Position numbers and translations under genes: made by a program | DNA from: Clostridium niameyense | GTDB taxonomy: Bacteria > Bacillota > Clostridia > Clostridiales > Clostridiaceae | Reading direction: 5' to 3' | Length of the DNA: 64,000 nucleotides | NCBI RefSeq assembly: GCF_001243045.1 | Contig: NZ_LN849007.1 | Span: forward strand, 1,144,989-1,208,988 | Shown here: positions 47,021-55,955 of the stretch, piece by piece | Layout: each line of letters starts with the position of its first letter | How positions within the stretch are numbered: position 1 is the stretch's first letter | Notes under the pieces: generated by a model | What the model was told of the DNA's origin: nothing | The model's database searches: none | The model's input: the letters and a program-made list of their open reading frames with translations, nothing else

Positions 47021-47360
47021 AATTTTATTCAAAAAAGTAAAAGAAAAGGCCTGGGCATTAATTATTAGCATAGTTACTGTACTCATGAGTAGTTATACTG
47101 TTTATGCTAGTGGTAGTGTACAGAGCAGTAAGCTTGTAAAAGGTACAGAAAAGCTTATTAATGATGTAACTACATGGTTTATGATTCTTGCACCAATAGT
47201 TGCAGGTGTTCTTATAATATATTTCTTTATAAGGCGTAGTGCTGCTGATGAAATGGATCAGAAAAAATGGAATAACAGAATTGTAGTTGCAATAGTTTCT
47301 TGCATAGGTGCTGTTATAGCTTCAGCGACTTTAAATTTAATAATTGGATACTATAGATAA
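47010..47360 (+). CDS. VirB2/TrbC pilin-like membrane protein
   Basis: 116-aa protein: signal-peptide-like start with hydrophobic segment and V-Y-A-S cleavage-like site near residue 33, then two transmembrane helices (about 47-72 and 87-112) separated by a short basic loop (R-R-S-A-A-D-E-M-D-Q-K-K-W). This is the layout of the small pilin-like protein after VirD4 in Tn1549-type elements. SD AAAGGAG within the end of virD4, ATG 47010. Probable channel or pilus component. Confidence 0.7.
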   Translation: MKIKILFKKVKEKAWALIISIVTVLMSSYTVYASGSVQSSKLVKGTEKLINDVTTWFMILAPIVAGVLIIYFFIRRSAADEMDQKKWNNRIVVAIVSCIGAVIASATLNLIIGYYR

Positions 47361-47389
47361 TTTTTATAAAGAAAATGGAGGTTTTATTA

Positions 47390-47620
47390 ATGAGAAATTT
47401 AGTTCTAATAACACAGGTAAAAGCAATGAATAAGGTAAATTCAATAAAGGAAACTTTAAGAAGTAAAAGTGGTGAAGGTTTTGTAGATACAGCAGTGAAG
47501 ATATTAATGTCAGTAGTAATAGGAGCATTAGTACTTGGTGGATTATATCTATTATTTAAGGATACAGTTCTTCCAACTTTAACTCAAAGAATAAAGGAGA
47601 TGTTTAATTTTAAGGGCTAA
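47390..47620 (+). CDS. DUF6133-like small membrane protein
   Basis: 76-aa protein with basic N-terminus, G-E-G-F-V-D-T-A-V-K-I-L motif and one long helix (about residues 40-60). The G-E-G-F-V-D/G-E-G-Y-I-D opening before a helix recurs in the DUF4320 protein at 59.9 kb, hinting at a common type III/IV-pilin-like processing or assembly signal. SD TGGAGG, ATG 47390. Name assigned from memory of ICE neighbours; function unknown. Confidence 0.65.
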   Translation: MRNLVLITQVKAMNKVNSIKETLRSKSGEGFVDTAVKILMSVVIGALVLGGLYLLFKDTVLPTLTQRIKEMFNFKG

Positions 47621-47631
47621 AGTAACATTTC

Positions 47632-47664
47632 AAAGGGCTTGTGAGTTTAAACTTCAAGCCCTTT
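47632..47664 (+). terminator. Hairpin between pilin-like and VirB6-like genes
   Basis: AAAGGGCTT / AAGCCCTTT with a 15-base loop, then AACCTTTT. A partial terminator or processing site that would keep pilin-like mRNA in excess over the downstream channel genes. Confidence 0.55.
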
Positions 47665-47685
47665 AACCTTTTGGAGGTGATGATC

Positions 47686-48519
47686 TTGGAAGCATTACTT
47701 GTAATGCTAATTGCAGGAATATTAAGTGGTTGCCTTGTGTATGTAAATTCACTTTTAAACGACCTTGTGCCTATAGCTCTTCATGCAGAAAAATATATGG
47801 ATACTTTACTTGGCACCAATGGATTTACAGAAGTATTTAATATATTTTTAGGTTTTGGTATATCACTTATTGTACTTAAATTCTTAAAGAAAGGCTTTGA
47901 ACAGTATATACTTTGGACAGAAGGGGATGCAGACGCAGATCCTTTAGTATTTCTTACAGGATTTTTTAAATCATTGGCTATAGCGGTAAGTTTTCCTACA
48001 CTTTATCTATGGCTTACAACTATAGTTGAAGACTTAACTGGTAAAGTTATAAATTTAATAAGTAAAGGTATGAAAACCGATTTTTCAGCAATTATTACTG
48101 GAATATCAAGTGCAGGATTATTTACGGCCATAATATCTTTAATATTTTTTATATGTTTCTTTCTTCTATACTTACAGTTTCTTATGAGAGGAATGGAAAT
48201 ATTAATATTACGCATAGGACTTCCACTAGCTTGTGTAGGGATTTTAGATGCAGACAAAGGGGTATTTAGAACATATATACAAAAGTTTTTCCAATCAACA
48301 TTAGCAGTAATGGTACAGATAGTTCTTGCAAAGGTAGGGGTAGCCTTAATGCTAAATACTCATGTATTTTGGGGAATAGCAGCATTGATTCTTGCCATTA
48401 AAACACCAAGATTTTTGCAAGAATTTATTATAATATCAGGTGGTCAAGGTTCAGGAGTAATGGGAACAATATATCAATCAGTAAGACTTGTGCAGATAGC
48501 AAAAGGGGTGTTTAAATAG
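47686..48519 (+). CDS. VirB6/TrbL-like conjugation channel protein
   Basis: 277-aa polytopic membrane protein (six or seven helices) with a central loop L-W-T-E-G-D-A-D-A-D-P-L-V-F-L-T-G-F, which is the conserved feature of the CD0411/VirB6-like family of Tn1549-type ICEs. TTG 47686 follows GGAGGT by 7 bases; ATG 47680 is too close but possible. Ends at 48519, sharing one base with the next start. Inner-membrane channel component of the type IV secretion apparatus. Confidence 0.8.
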   Translation: MEALLVMLIAGILSGCLVYVNSLLNDLVPIALHAEKYMDTLLGTNGFTEVFNIFLGFGISLIVLKFLKKGFEQYILWTEGDADADPLVFLTGFFKSLAIAVSFPTLYLWLTTIVEDLTGKVINLISKGMKTDFSAIITGISSAGLFTAIISLIFFICFFLLYLQFLMRGMEILILRIGLPLACVGILDADKGVFRTYIQKFFQSTLAVMVQIVLAKVGVALMLNTHVFWGIAALILAIKTPRFLQEFIIISGGQGSGVMGTIYQSVRLVQIAKGVFK

Positions 48520-48728
48520 TGGATTTGGTAAAAGAGATGGCAGATGCTTTTATGATATTAATAAGAGTGGGAGCAGGATTTAGAATAATTTATTGCTTTG
48601 CTCGTATGGGGGCATCTGAGGAAGAAGGCGCTATGTATAAGAAAAGAGCTAAAAATATACTGATATTTTATATACTTGCAGAAAGTATATGGCAGATTAA
48701 GAATTTGGTAATTATATATTATAGTTGA
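48519..48728 (+). CDS. Small membrane protein of transfer operon, 69 aa
   Basis: One or two hydrophobic segments with the loop C-F-A-R-M-G-A-S-E-E-E-G-A-M-Y-K-K-R-A, resembling TrbC/VirB2-type partners encoded next to VirB6 in relatives. GTG 48519 overlaps the VirB6 stop (TAGTG). Function in the channel inferred from position. Confidence 0.65.
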   Translation: MDLVKEMADAFMILIRVGAGFRIIYCFARMGASEEEGAMYKKRAKNILIFYILAESIWQIKNLVIIYYS

Positions 48729-48747
48729 TATGTTTGGAAATTCTCAC

Positions 48748-48776
48748 TTACTTTATAAATGTGTATGTGTTATAAT
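48748..48776 (+). promoter_or_regulatory. Candidate promoter of Lamassu-like cassette
   Basis: TTACTT (48748-48753), 17-base spacer, TATAAT (48771-48776), about 90 bases ahead of the lmuA-like ATG at 48871. With the terminator at 53,438 it would make the three-gene cassette independent of the transfer operon. Confidence 0.5.
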
Positions 48777-48870
48777 TTGCTTGTTATTTGTTAAGGTTTT
48801 TTTAGTATTTATAATTTATATAATAACAAGAAACAAGAATGGAAGATACTTTGTATTGGGGGGAGTTTCT

Positions 48871-50376
48871 ATGAATAATGAGTGTGCTTCAGAGCTTCGA
48901 GTAGGGGAAGAGCGCAGAGATGCATCAGATAAAATTCGAGGTTTTTTATTTCAAGATTTAATAGCGATAAAGGTTATGTTATCTTTGGATAATTCATATA
49001 GCTGTTATATAGAGTGGGTTGAGGACATTTTTTTGGAAAATGAAGATGAAATAATATTAATTCAGGTGAAATATTATCCCAAAACATCTGTTGATTTTCA
49101 TGAAATATTATCCAATATGTATTATCAGTTTTTGAAATTTCAACTTATTAATTCTGATAAAAATTTTAAAACGTATTGTTATCATCATTCAGAAACAAAT
49201 TATGATGAAGATGTATGTAAAACTAATCTAATAAATGTATGTACTGAGAATAATAATATTTCGGAAATTGATAAAAGAATAATATTTGAGGAATTAAAGA
49301 AAAGTAAAAACCAAGACAGCAGAAAGGAATTGTTATTTAAAAAAGTTAGTTCTGCTGAATTAATAAATAGATTAGATTTTAAAAGCAATAAAAAAAGCTC
49401 TATAAATGAATTTAGAGAGGAAGTAGCACAAGAACTATTTGATTTATTTAAATGTGATGATGTTGTAAAAACGTTATCTGATGATGAAGCAAGGGAATTA
49501 TTAATGTCATTAGCTATCAATTATATACAAAAGAAATACTATTCAAATTCGGAAGATTGTCAAGAAAGAAGAATTAAAAAGCAAAATTTATTAAAACATT
49601 TAAGTAATGTAATAAGCTATGATGAAGTGAAAGGAATTTCTTTAATTAAATCTGTGTTTTTCAATTGTGCGGATAATATTTTCGCTGAAATTCTTGAAAG
49701 TGAGGTAGATGCTGAAGTTATTAAAAAATATGAGAAAATATATATATCTACAAAGAAATATTTCGATGATATTTTGAGTGATAAATTATCAAGGTTTAAA
49801 TTGTTGAATACTGTAAACATAAAGAAAAAATATAAAGATTTAAATTATAGGATTTATCAAGGGTTAAATCTTAGACAAGAAAGAGAAAATTATTTAACGA
49901 ATATGGATAATATTGAAATATATATTAAGTATTTGTGGAAAATCATATTTAATACTGAATCTAATTTTGATGATATTCAAATAGGTAATTACATAATTGA
50001 AAATAAAGATTGTTTTTTATTAAGGTGCAAATTAGATTTTAAAAGTCCAATATTATTAAGTTCAGAAGTTCATAGATCAAGTGAATTTACGGAAGTAAGT
50101 AATATTTTTTCAAGAGTTAAAGAAATGGAATATAGACCGAGTAAGTGGTATTTAGGAACAATAAAATATAAAGGGATTTTTGACTACTCATATGGCATAA
50201 ATCGCATTAAAGAAAATAGAGCAGATATGGGTTATGAACTTGATGACTTAGAAGAAGAAAAATTTATTATAGAGTGTATGAAATGCTTGAAATGTGATAT
50301 TTGCAGTGGAGAAATGAGCATGGATGATAATTTACAAGATAATTTATTTTCAGTAAATTGTAGAGATGAGGTGTAA
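48871..50376 (+). CDS. lmuA: Lamassu-like effector LmuA (DUF4297/Cap4-type nuclease)
   Basis: 501-aa protein with an N-terminal DUF4297 (Cap4-like) nuclease: G-F-L-F-Q-D (about residues 24-29) as the Q-containing helix, then W-V-E-D-I-F-L-E-N-E-D-E-I-I-L-I-Q-V-K-Y (about 48-67), with acidic residues and Q-V-K catalytic strand. The remaining 420 residues are helical without named domains. ATG 48871 follows TGGGGGGAG; an open frame reaches back to 48730 but adds only a hydrophobic stretch without SD. Followed 2 bases later by the next gene. In Lamassu the nuclease is released when the SMC pair senses phage or plasmid DNA ends. Confidence 0.75.
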   Translation: MNNECASELRVGEERRDASDKIRGFLFQDLIAIKVMLSLDNSYSCYIEWVEDIFLENEDEIILIQVKYYPKTSVDFHEILSNMYYQFLKFQLINSDKNFKTYCYHHSETNYDEDVCKTNLINVCTENNNISEIDKRIIFEELKKSKNQDSRKELLFKKVSSAELINRLDFKSNKKSSINEFREEVAQELFDLFKCDDVVKTLSDDEARELLMSLAINYIQKKYYSNSEDCQERRIKKQNLLKHLSNVISYDEVKGISLIKSVFFNCADNIFAEILESEVDAEVIKKYEKIYISTKKYFDDILSDKLSRFKLLNTVNIKKKYKDLNYRIYQGLNLRQERENYLTNMDNIEIYIKYLWKIIFNTESNFDDIQIGNYIIENKDCFLLRCKLDFKSPILLSSEVHRSSEFTEVSNIFSRVKEMEYRPSKWYLGTIKYKGIFDYSYGINRIKENRADMGYELDDLEEEKFIIECMKCLKCDICSGEMSMDDNLQDNLFSVNCRDEV

Positions 50377-50378
50377 GG

Positions 50379-50999
50379 ATGAAATTTGAAGAGTTTTTTG
50401 GTAATGAATATATAGAAATTAAAGCAACGGGTTATAATGTTATAAGTTCTTTTATTGAAGAAATTGAAGGTACACCAACAAAAAGATATATTGAGCCTTT
50501 GAAAACAGTATTTATGCATAAAACTTTTAATGAAATGTTTCTAATCTTGGATTGTACAGATTTAAATTTAATGCAGATAAATTCAGAGTGCAGGGCTTGG
50601 GAAAATAATGTACTTAATTATGTAAATTTTGGAGAAGAATACAAATATAACAAGAAATTCTTGAAATACAATATTGTTTTAATAATTCTATGTAAAGATT
50701 TACCAGAAAAAGATGACGATATATTTAGGTCTGAGATTGAAAAATCTAAGACTATATGTAGAAAAATTTTTATATTAACGGATGATGAAGGAAATATTTT
50801 TGAAACTAATAAGACTATGTTACCATTTTATTTTGAACCTATAGAAAAGACTAAAAATGATGATATAAATGAATATGAAAAAAAACTAAAAGATATATTA
50901 CCGAAAGATGAGGAAATTAGTAATATTTTACAATACAAAGAAAAATTAAGTAATGAAGATGAAAAAAAAATTTTAAGGTGGTTAGAAAAATATGAATAA
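50379..50999 (+). CDS. lmuC: Lamassu-like middle component LmuC
   Basis: 206-aa protein between the nuclease and the SMC gene. Own sequence shows no catalytic motif; an alpha/beta protein with I-V-L-I-I-L-C-K-D-L and R-K-I-F-I-L-T-D-D-E-G. Size, gene order (LmuA, LmuC, LmuB) and overlaps (2-base gap before, eight-base overlap after) match the small subunit of Lamassu/DdmABC and of related ABC-three-component systems. Start ATG 50379 after GAGGTGTAAGG. Confidence 0.65.
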   Translation: MKFEEFFGNEYIEIKATGYNVISSFIEEIEGTPTKRYIEPLKTVFMHKTFNEMFLILDCTDLNLMQINSECRAWENNVLNYVNFGEEYKYNKKFLKYNIVLIILCKDLPEKDDDIFRSEIEKSKTICRKIFILTDDEGNIFETNKTMLPFYFEPIEKTKNDDINEYEKKLKDILPKDEEISNILQYKEKLSNEDEKKILRWLEKYE

Positions 51000-53418
51000 C
51001 CGAGATTCAACAATGATAATAAATGAAGTATTGATTCAAAATTTTAAAATATATGACAGAAAAAAATTTATATTTAATGACAGTAAAGTTATATTAATAA
51101 CAGGAGCAAATGGGTATGGAAAATCAACTTTGATTGATGCTATAGAGTGGTGTCTTACAGGTGATATAAAAAGAATTCGAAATTGCTTTGATGATAGAAA
51201 TACAAGTGCTGCAGAAAAAAATAGGATTGACAATAATAGAGGGATTATTAAAAATATTAATTGTAAAAATTGTAAAGTTAGAGTTTCTATAAAACTACAA
51301 GTAAATGATGAAATATTTGAAGTTTACAGAGAGCAAGAAGAAGATAGTTTAAATTGTAATACAAAGTTGGAGTATGCCACAACTATTAAAAATGAAACAA
51401 AGAAAATTCTAGATGAACTTATAAAAAATGATGAATTTTATAGTTATCATATTTGTGATACCCATAAAAGTTATGATTTTCTTAGAAGCAGTAGAAAGGA
51501 ATTATTGAGTTTATTTAAGGACTTTTTAAAGGAAAGACCTAATATCGATAGAACAATCAGTAATTTAGGAAAAATTACTGATAAACTTAATGATGATATT
51601 ATGCAAAAGAGTAAAATGCAAGTAGAAGAATGTAAAATTTTAGAAAAGAAAAGTTTGATAGAAGAAATAAAAAAACAAGTAAAAAAGCTCGAATATCCAA
51701 ATCAAAAAATATTTGAGGAAGAAATAACTGAAGTAGACAATTTAGATATTGAAGGATTAAAGCTTCAATTAGAAAATCTTAATATAAGTGCATATAACAC
51801 TGCAAGGGATATTTTAAAACAAATTCAATATTTTTATGAAAATAAGGATAAGATTGAAAAATATAAAGAATTAGAAAAATATTTTTATGAAAATGAAGAT
51901 GAAATTAATAAATCAATAAAGAAGTCATATTATGATAAAGATAAATTAGAGATGTCATTACAAAAAATTGATTTATTAAAAGATAAAAAGGCTAAAGTAT
52001 ATGGTATAAAAACTATAAGGGATTTGGATGATTTTGAAAAAGAAACAAATGTTTTAAATGAAGATTTAAAATTACAAATTAAAGAGATAAAAGCTTTAAA
52101 CCAGGAATATATTGATAAAAAATCGGTTGTCGAAAATATGCAAAAAGGAAATAAAATTATTGAAGCCTTATCTGATATAATCAAAGGAAAAAAAGGAATA
52201 TTTAGTTATAAGGAAGCTGGTCATTTAGAATGTCCTTTATGTGGATCTGATCAATATTTTAGCAAATTTCATAACGAAAGTGATATTGGTAGTATTGCAG
52301 CAAACTATTTAAAAGCTAATGATTCTAATATAGCAAATAAGAAAATTGAATTATCAAATATTTCAAAAAAAATATTTGATAATATGGAATCAATAAAAAA
52401 AATACTAATAAATATTATTAGTAAAAAAATTAATAAAGAAAACGACTTGAAAGAGGAATTTAATGAAATTTATGTTAAGCACAATAACTTTTTTCAAAAA
52501 TTAAAGTTGCTAAATATTAAAATTAACTTTTATATTATGGATGAAATTAAAAAATTAATTGAGGAAGCAGAAAACAAGTTAGAAAATAACGAAACAATAG
52601 AGGCTAAAAAAGAAACTTTAACAAGTATTTTTTCTTTAATAGATATTATAAAGGATATAAATTTAAATAATAATGATGGTATTAAGAAAATAGCAACTAC
52701 TATTTCACCGTTTTGTAATAATTCAATTAAAGTCTCAAATTTTGATTTTAACGTATTTAACAAAAAAGTACTATATATTAAAAATATGTTAAGTAATGAA
52801 AAATTAAAAAAGCATGAAAAAGATTTGAAAGAATGGGAAGGGAAAAATAAACTTATAAGTGAGGATTTAAAAAATATCAATAATAAAATTTCAGTTATTA
52901 AGAAAATTATAGATCAAATAAATGATACAAAAAAGCAATTAGAAAAGAAAGAATTGGAAAGTATAGGACCATATTTATTTGAAATATTTAATAAAATCAT
53001 TAAACATTCAATTGTTGGTGAAATAAAGTTAGAAAGAGATAAAGCAAGAGAGGGTGGACTTGTTTTATTAGACAATAATGGAGGTAATTTGATTAATATA
53101 TTGAGTCAAGGGCAATTAGGAGTTCTTATGATGTCTTATTTTTTTGCTAATATGTTTAGAAGAAGTGAATCAACAGCATTTAAAACATATTTCGTGGATG
53201 ATATTACCAGCTGTTTAGATGATATGAATGTACTGTCATTTATTGATATGATTAAGTATTTGTTAAGCAGAGAAAATGGAGTTATTAATCAAATTTTCTT
53301 TTCTACTTGTGATGATAATTTGGAAAAATTATTTATTCACAAAATGAAGAGTTTTGAAATTAAAGGTGTAAATTTCAAATTTAATTCATATGCTAATTAT
53401 ATTTCAAATGAGTTCTAA
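50992..53418 (+). CDS. lmuB: Lamassu-like SMC ATPase LmuB
   Basis: 808-aa Rad50/SMC-like ATPase. N-lobe Walker A I-T-G-A-N-G-Y-G-K-S-T-L (about residues 34-45). Two long coiled coils (about 190-400 and 440-680) are separated by a zinc hook C-P-L-C-G-S-D-Q (about 414). C-lobe signature L-S-Q-G-Q-L-G-V-L (about 704), Walker B F-V-D-D-I-T-S-C-L-D (about 734). ATG 50992 overlaps the lmuC stop by eight bases; ATG 51013 is an alternative. The zinc-hook SMC senses DNA ends; with the DUF4297 nuclease this gives a Lamassu-type anti-phage and possibly anti-plasmid system. Confidence 0.8.
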   Translation: MNNRDSTMIINEVLIQNFKIYDRKKFIFNDSKVILITGANGYGKSTLIDAIEWCLTGDIKRIRNCFDDRNTSAAEKNRIDNNRGIIKNINCKNCKVRVSIKLQVNDEIFEVYREQEEDSLNCNTKLEYATTIKNETKKILDELIKNDEFYSYHICDTHKSYDFLRSSRKELLSLFKDFLKERPNIDRTISNLGKITDKLNDDIMQKSKMQVEECKILEKKSLIEEIKKQVKKLEYPNQKIFEEEITEVDNLDIEGLKLQLENLNISAYNTARDILKQIQYFYENKDKIEKYKELEKYFYENEDEINKSIKKSYYDKDKLEMSLQKIDLLKDKKAKVYGIKTIRDLDDFEKETNVLNEDLKLQIKEIKALNQEYIDKKSVVENMQKGNKIIEALSDIIKGKKGIFSYKEAGHLECPLCGSDQYFSKFHNESDIGSIAANYLKANDSNIANKKIELSNISKKIFDNMESIKKILINIISKKINKENDLKEEFNEIYVKHNNFFQKLKLLNIKINFYIMDEIKKLIEEAENKLENNETIEAKKETLTSIFSLIDIIKDINLNNNDGIKKIATTISPFCNNSIKVSNFDFNVFNKKVLYIKNMLSNEKLKKHEKDLKEWEGKNKLISEDLKNINNKISVIKKIIDQINDTKKQLEKKELESIGPYLFEIFNKIIKHSIVGEIKLERDKAREGGLVLLDNNGGNLINILSQGQLGVLMMSYFFANMFRRSESTAFKTYFVDDITSCLDDMNVLSFIDMIKYLLSRENGVINQIFFSTCDDNLEKLFIHKMKSFEIKGVNFKFNSYANYISNEF

Positions 53419-53437
53419 TAATTGAATAAAAATTATC

Positions 53438-53465
53438 ACACTTGGCTAATACCAAGTGTTTTTTA
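53438..53465 (+). terminator. Terminator after lmuB-like gene
   Basis: ACACTTGG-CTAATA-CCAAGTGT followed by TTTTTT; the T-run runs straight into the SD (AGGAGG) of the next gene. Perfect 8-base stem. Confidence 0.85.
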
Positions 53466-53477
53466 GGAGGTCCTAAA

Positions 53478-53810
53478 TTGAATAATCAAGAAAAAGAAAC
53501 CTTATACATCCCATTAGGTTTAAAAACAAGAACAGAAATCTTTGATGGCTTTGGTAAAGAAGAACTTTTTAAATCTATAATAGTTACATTAATTGCAGGA
53601 GTAATTGATTCCATTATATATTTTGTAAATAAGAGCACCACATTTTGTGTGGTGTTTATTTTGTCTTCAATTGCAGGCTCAGTTATGATGCTTACCAAAG
53701 ATAAAAGCAATATTTCTGTAGTGGATCAGATAAAGTTTATGATAAGGTTTCACAAATCTCAAAAGATTTATAGATACAAATATTTAGATGAATGGGGATT
53801 AAATAAATAA
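53478..53810 (+). CDS. PrgI-like / TcpE-like conjugation membrane protein
   Basis: 110-aa protein with two transmembrane helices (about residues 31-52 and 56-75) and a cytoplasmic tail F-M-I-R-F-H-K-S-Q-K-I-Y-R-Y. The N-terminal Y-I-P-L-G-L-K-T-R-T-E-I-F-D-G-F-G matches the PrgI-like opening found just before VirB4 or Tad genes in clostridial ICEs. TTG 53478 follows AGGAGG. Inner-membrane component (VirB3-like position). Confidence 0.65.
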   Translation: MNNQEKETLYIPLGLKTRTEIFDGFGKEELFKSIIVTLIAGVIDSIIYFVNKSTTFCVVFILSSIAGSVMMLTKDKSNISVVDQIKFMIRFHKSQKIYRYKYLDEWGLNK

Positions 53811-53834
53811 TAAAGGTTAAATGTGAGGTAGAAA

Positions 53835-54281
53835 ATGAAATATGGATTTAATATAGCCTTTTGGGATAGTGTAATTATTCTAAAAGGCTTTTTATACTTT
53901 TTAATACTAAATTATGCAAGCTTTTGTGATATTAAGACTAAAACTATTCCAGATAAGGTTCATATACTTATAATTCTATTAGGATTAATTAGTATAAATC
54001 CCGTAAATTCAATAGCTGGTTTAATGTTTGTTCCAATTCCATTTTTTATAACTGCTGTATTAAAATGCGGTGGGATAGGTGGTGGGGATATTAAATTTAT
54101 GGGCGGAAATGGATTCTTACTTGGAGTGAAGGGAGGGTTTATAGGAAGTTTAATAGGGCTTATTATTGCAATTACAATAAATACTTCATATTACAAACTT
54201 AAAAAAAAGGATAAGAATATATCCTTTCCACTAGCACCTTATCTTTCGGTAGGGTGTTTTTTATCATACCTATTATTTTAG
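53835..54281 (+). CDS. A24 prepilin peptidase (TadV/CpaA-like)
   Basis: 148-aa membrane aspartic peptidase. The two catalytic Asp motifs are in F-C-D-I-K-T-K-T-I-P-D (about residue 33) and G-G-G-D-I-K-F-M (about 84-91). Four or five helices; lacks the cysteine/methylase N-domain of PilD, as Tad-type peptidases do. Cleaves prepilin leader sequences of the Tad-type pilins, likely those encoded at 59.9-60.9 kb. Start ATG 53835 after TGTGAGGT. Confidence 0.82.
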   Translation: MKYGFNIAFWDSVIILKGFLYFLILNYASFCDIKTKTIPDKVHILIILLGLISINPVNSIAGLMFVPIPFFITAVLKCGGIGGGDIKFMGGNGFLLGVKGGFIGSLIGLIIAITINTSYYKLKKKDKNISFPLAPYLSVGCFLSYLLF

Positions 54282-54296
54282 AGGAGGAATTTTATA

Positions 54297-55088
54297 ATGA
54301 AAAATCTATTTAAAAACAGAACTGTGGTAGGACTTTCAGCCATAATTTTATCTCTTATTATATGTTTTGGAGTAACACCATTATATAATAATGTCTTACA
54401 ATCAAAGGTTAAAATTGTAAGGATAAGCAAAGATATAACAAAGGGAGAAATTATAAGTCCAGATAAAATTGAAATTGTAGAAATTGGTGGATATAATTTA
54501 CCAAAGGAAGTAATCAAAGATAAACAAAATGTAGTAGGAAAATATGCTATAGCTGACTTAAATAAAGGGGATTACATTTTAAATAATAAGGTTTCAAACA
54601 GTCCATTAGAAGAAAATAAGTATCTTTATAATCTTGATGGAAACAGTCAAGCAATATCTATAACCATAAAAAGTTTTGCAGCAGGACTTTCCGGAAAGCT
54701 TCAAACAGGGGATATTATTTCAATAATTGCATCAGATTATGGTGAGCTTAGAGAAACAGTAATACCTAAAGAACTTCAATATGTTAGAGTCCTTGCATCA
54801 ACTACAAGTAAAGGAACAGATAAGGTTTATAGTCAAAAGCAAACAAAGGAAAAAGAAAAGGAACAGGAATTACCTTCAACAATTACGTTATTAGTAAATA
54901 GAACTCAAGCAACATTACTTGCAGATTTGGAACAAAAAAGTAAAATACATGTGTCTTTAATATATAGAGGAACAGAGGCAAATGCTCAAAAATTTTTATA
55001 TGAACAAAATAAAGTTATAGATAAAAAGGAGAATGGTAATACAGGGTTAAAAGAAAGTTTATCAAGGGGATATAAACCACAAAATTAG
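54297..55088 (+). CDS. CpaB/RcpC-like SAF-domain pilus assembly protein
   Basis: 263-aa protein: N-terminal transmembrane helix (about residues 11-33), SAF domain with I-T-K-G-E-I-I-S-P-D-K-I-E (about 46-58) and D-L-N-K-G-D-Y-I-L, then the RcpC part with A-I-S-I-T-I-K (about 121) and T-G-D-I-I-S-I-I-A. The C-terminal 40 residues are a charged linker. SD GGAGGA ahead of ATG 54297. In Flp systems it sits at the outer face of the assembly machine. Confidence 0.8.
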   Translation: MKNLFKNRTVVGLSAIILSLIICFGVTPLYNNVLQSKVKIVRISKDITKGEIISPDKIEIVEIGGYNLPKEVIKDKQNVVGKYAIADLNKGDYILNNKVSNSPLEENKYLYNLDGNSQAISITIKSFAAGLSGKLQTGDIISIIASDYGELRETVIPKELQYVRVLASTTSKGTDKVYSQKQTKEKEKEQELPSTITLLVNRTQATLLADLEQKSKIHVSLIYRGTEANAQKFLYEQNKVIDKKENGNTGLKESLSRGYKPQN

Positions 55089-55100
55089 GAGGAAATAGGA

Positions 55101-55955
55101 ATGAATAATCAAATAATTGCTATATGGGGGAATCCTTTTTCAGGTAAAACCTCATTAAGTATTAAACTAGCAGAAAAATTATCTTTAAAAAAGGAAAATG
55201 TAATAGTAGTATTTTCAGATATAATTGCTCCTACTATTATGACAGTTTTGCCATATATAAAAACAGAAAATAAATCTTTGGGAAGAATACTGTCAGCACC
55301 AGAGATAAATCAAGAAGAGATTATGGCTCAATGTATAGTCTTAGAAAAAAATCCATATATAAGTCTACTTGGATATTTGCAAGGCGAAAATATATTTACT
55401 TATGCTCAATATTCTAAAGAAAGGGCAGTAGACTTTTTGATACTTTTAAGACATATTGCAGACTATGTGATTATAGATTGCTCAAGCTTATTTGCCTATG
55501 ATACTTTATCTGCGGTAGCTCTTGAGATGTCAGATAGTGTAATTAGGCTTTGTAGTAGTAATTTAAAAGCAGTAGCTTACTTTAATTCTTATTTACCATT
55601 ACTTGAAGATAGAAAATTTAATGTAGATAAACATATTAAGGTTCTATCAAAGGTAAAGATAAGTGAACCGAGAGAACAAATAAAAGAAATTTATAGAGGT
55701 GTAAAATACGAGCTTCCTTATACTGAAGAGATAGAAAAACAATTATTAACTGGAGAACTTTTTAATAAGTTAAAAGATAAAAGTAGCTTTGAATACAGTA
55801 ATACATTAAACGATTTAGTTTCAGTAATTTTAGAAGAAAGTGTAGGAATTAAAAGCAATAAAGTAAAAAACAGTATTGCTGAAATAAATCCTAAATACAA
55901 AAATACTTCCTTATTCAAGAAAGCTTTTATATTTGGTAAAGGAGGTTCTAAGTAG
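55101..55955 (+). CDS. TadZ/CpaE-like ParA-type ATPase
   Basis: 284-aa P-loop protein. Walker A-like I-W-G-N-P-F-S-G-K-T-S-L-S (about residues 8-20), Walker B-like Y-V-I-I-D-C-S-S-L-F (about 123-132). MinD/ParA fold proteins of this kind position the Tad machine at the pole. SD TAGGAGGAAA ahead of ATG 55101; the stop overlaps tadA by one base. Confidence 0.8.
   Translation: MNNQIIAIWGNPFSGKTSLSIKLAEKLSLKKENVIVVFSDIIAPTIMTVLPYIKTENKSLGRILSAPEINQEEIMAQCIVLEKNPYISLLGYLQGENIFTYAQYSKERAVDFLILLRHIADYVIIDCSSLFAYDTLSAVALEMSDSVIRLCSSNLKAVAYFNSYLPLLEDRKFNVDKHIKVLSKVKISEPREQIKEIYRGVKYELPYTEEIEKQLLTGELFNKLKDKSSFEYSNTLNDLVSVILEESVGIKSNKVKNSIAEINPKYKNTSLFKKAFIFGKGGSK

Noticed and set aside
48730-48870. 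Hydrophobic N-terminal extension of the lmuA-like protein
   Set aside because: The strong SD at 48,857-48,864 and the start of the conserved nuclease domain favour ATG 48871. The upstream stretch holds a promoter candidate instead.
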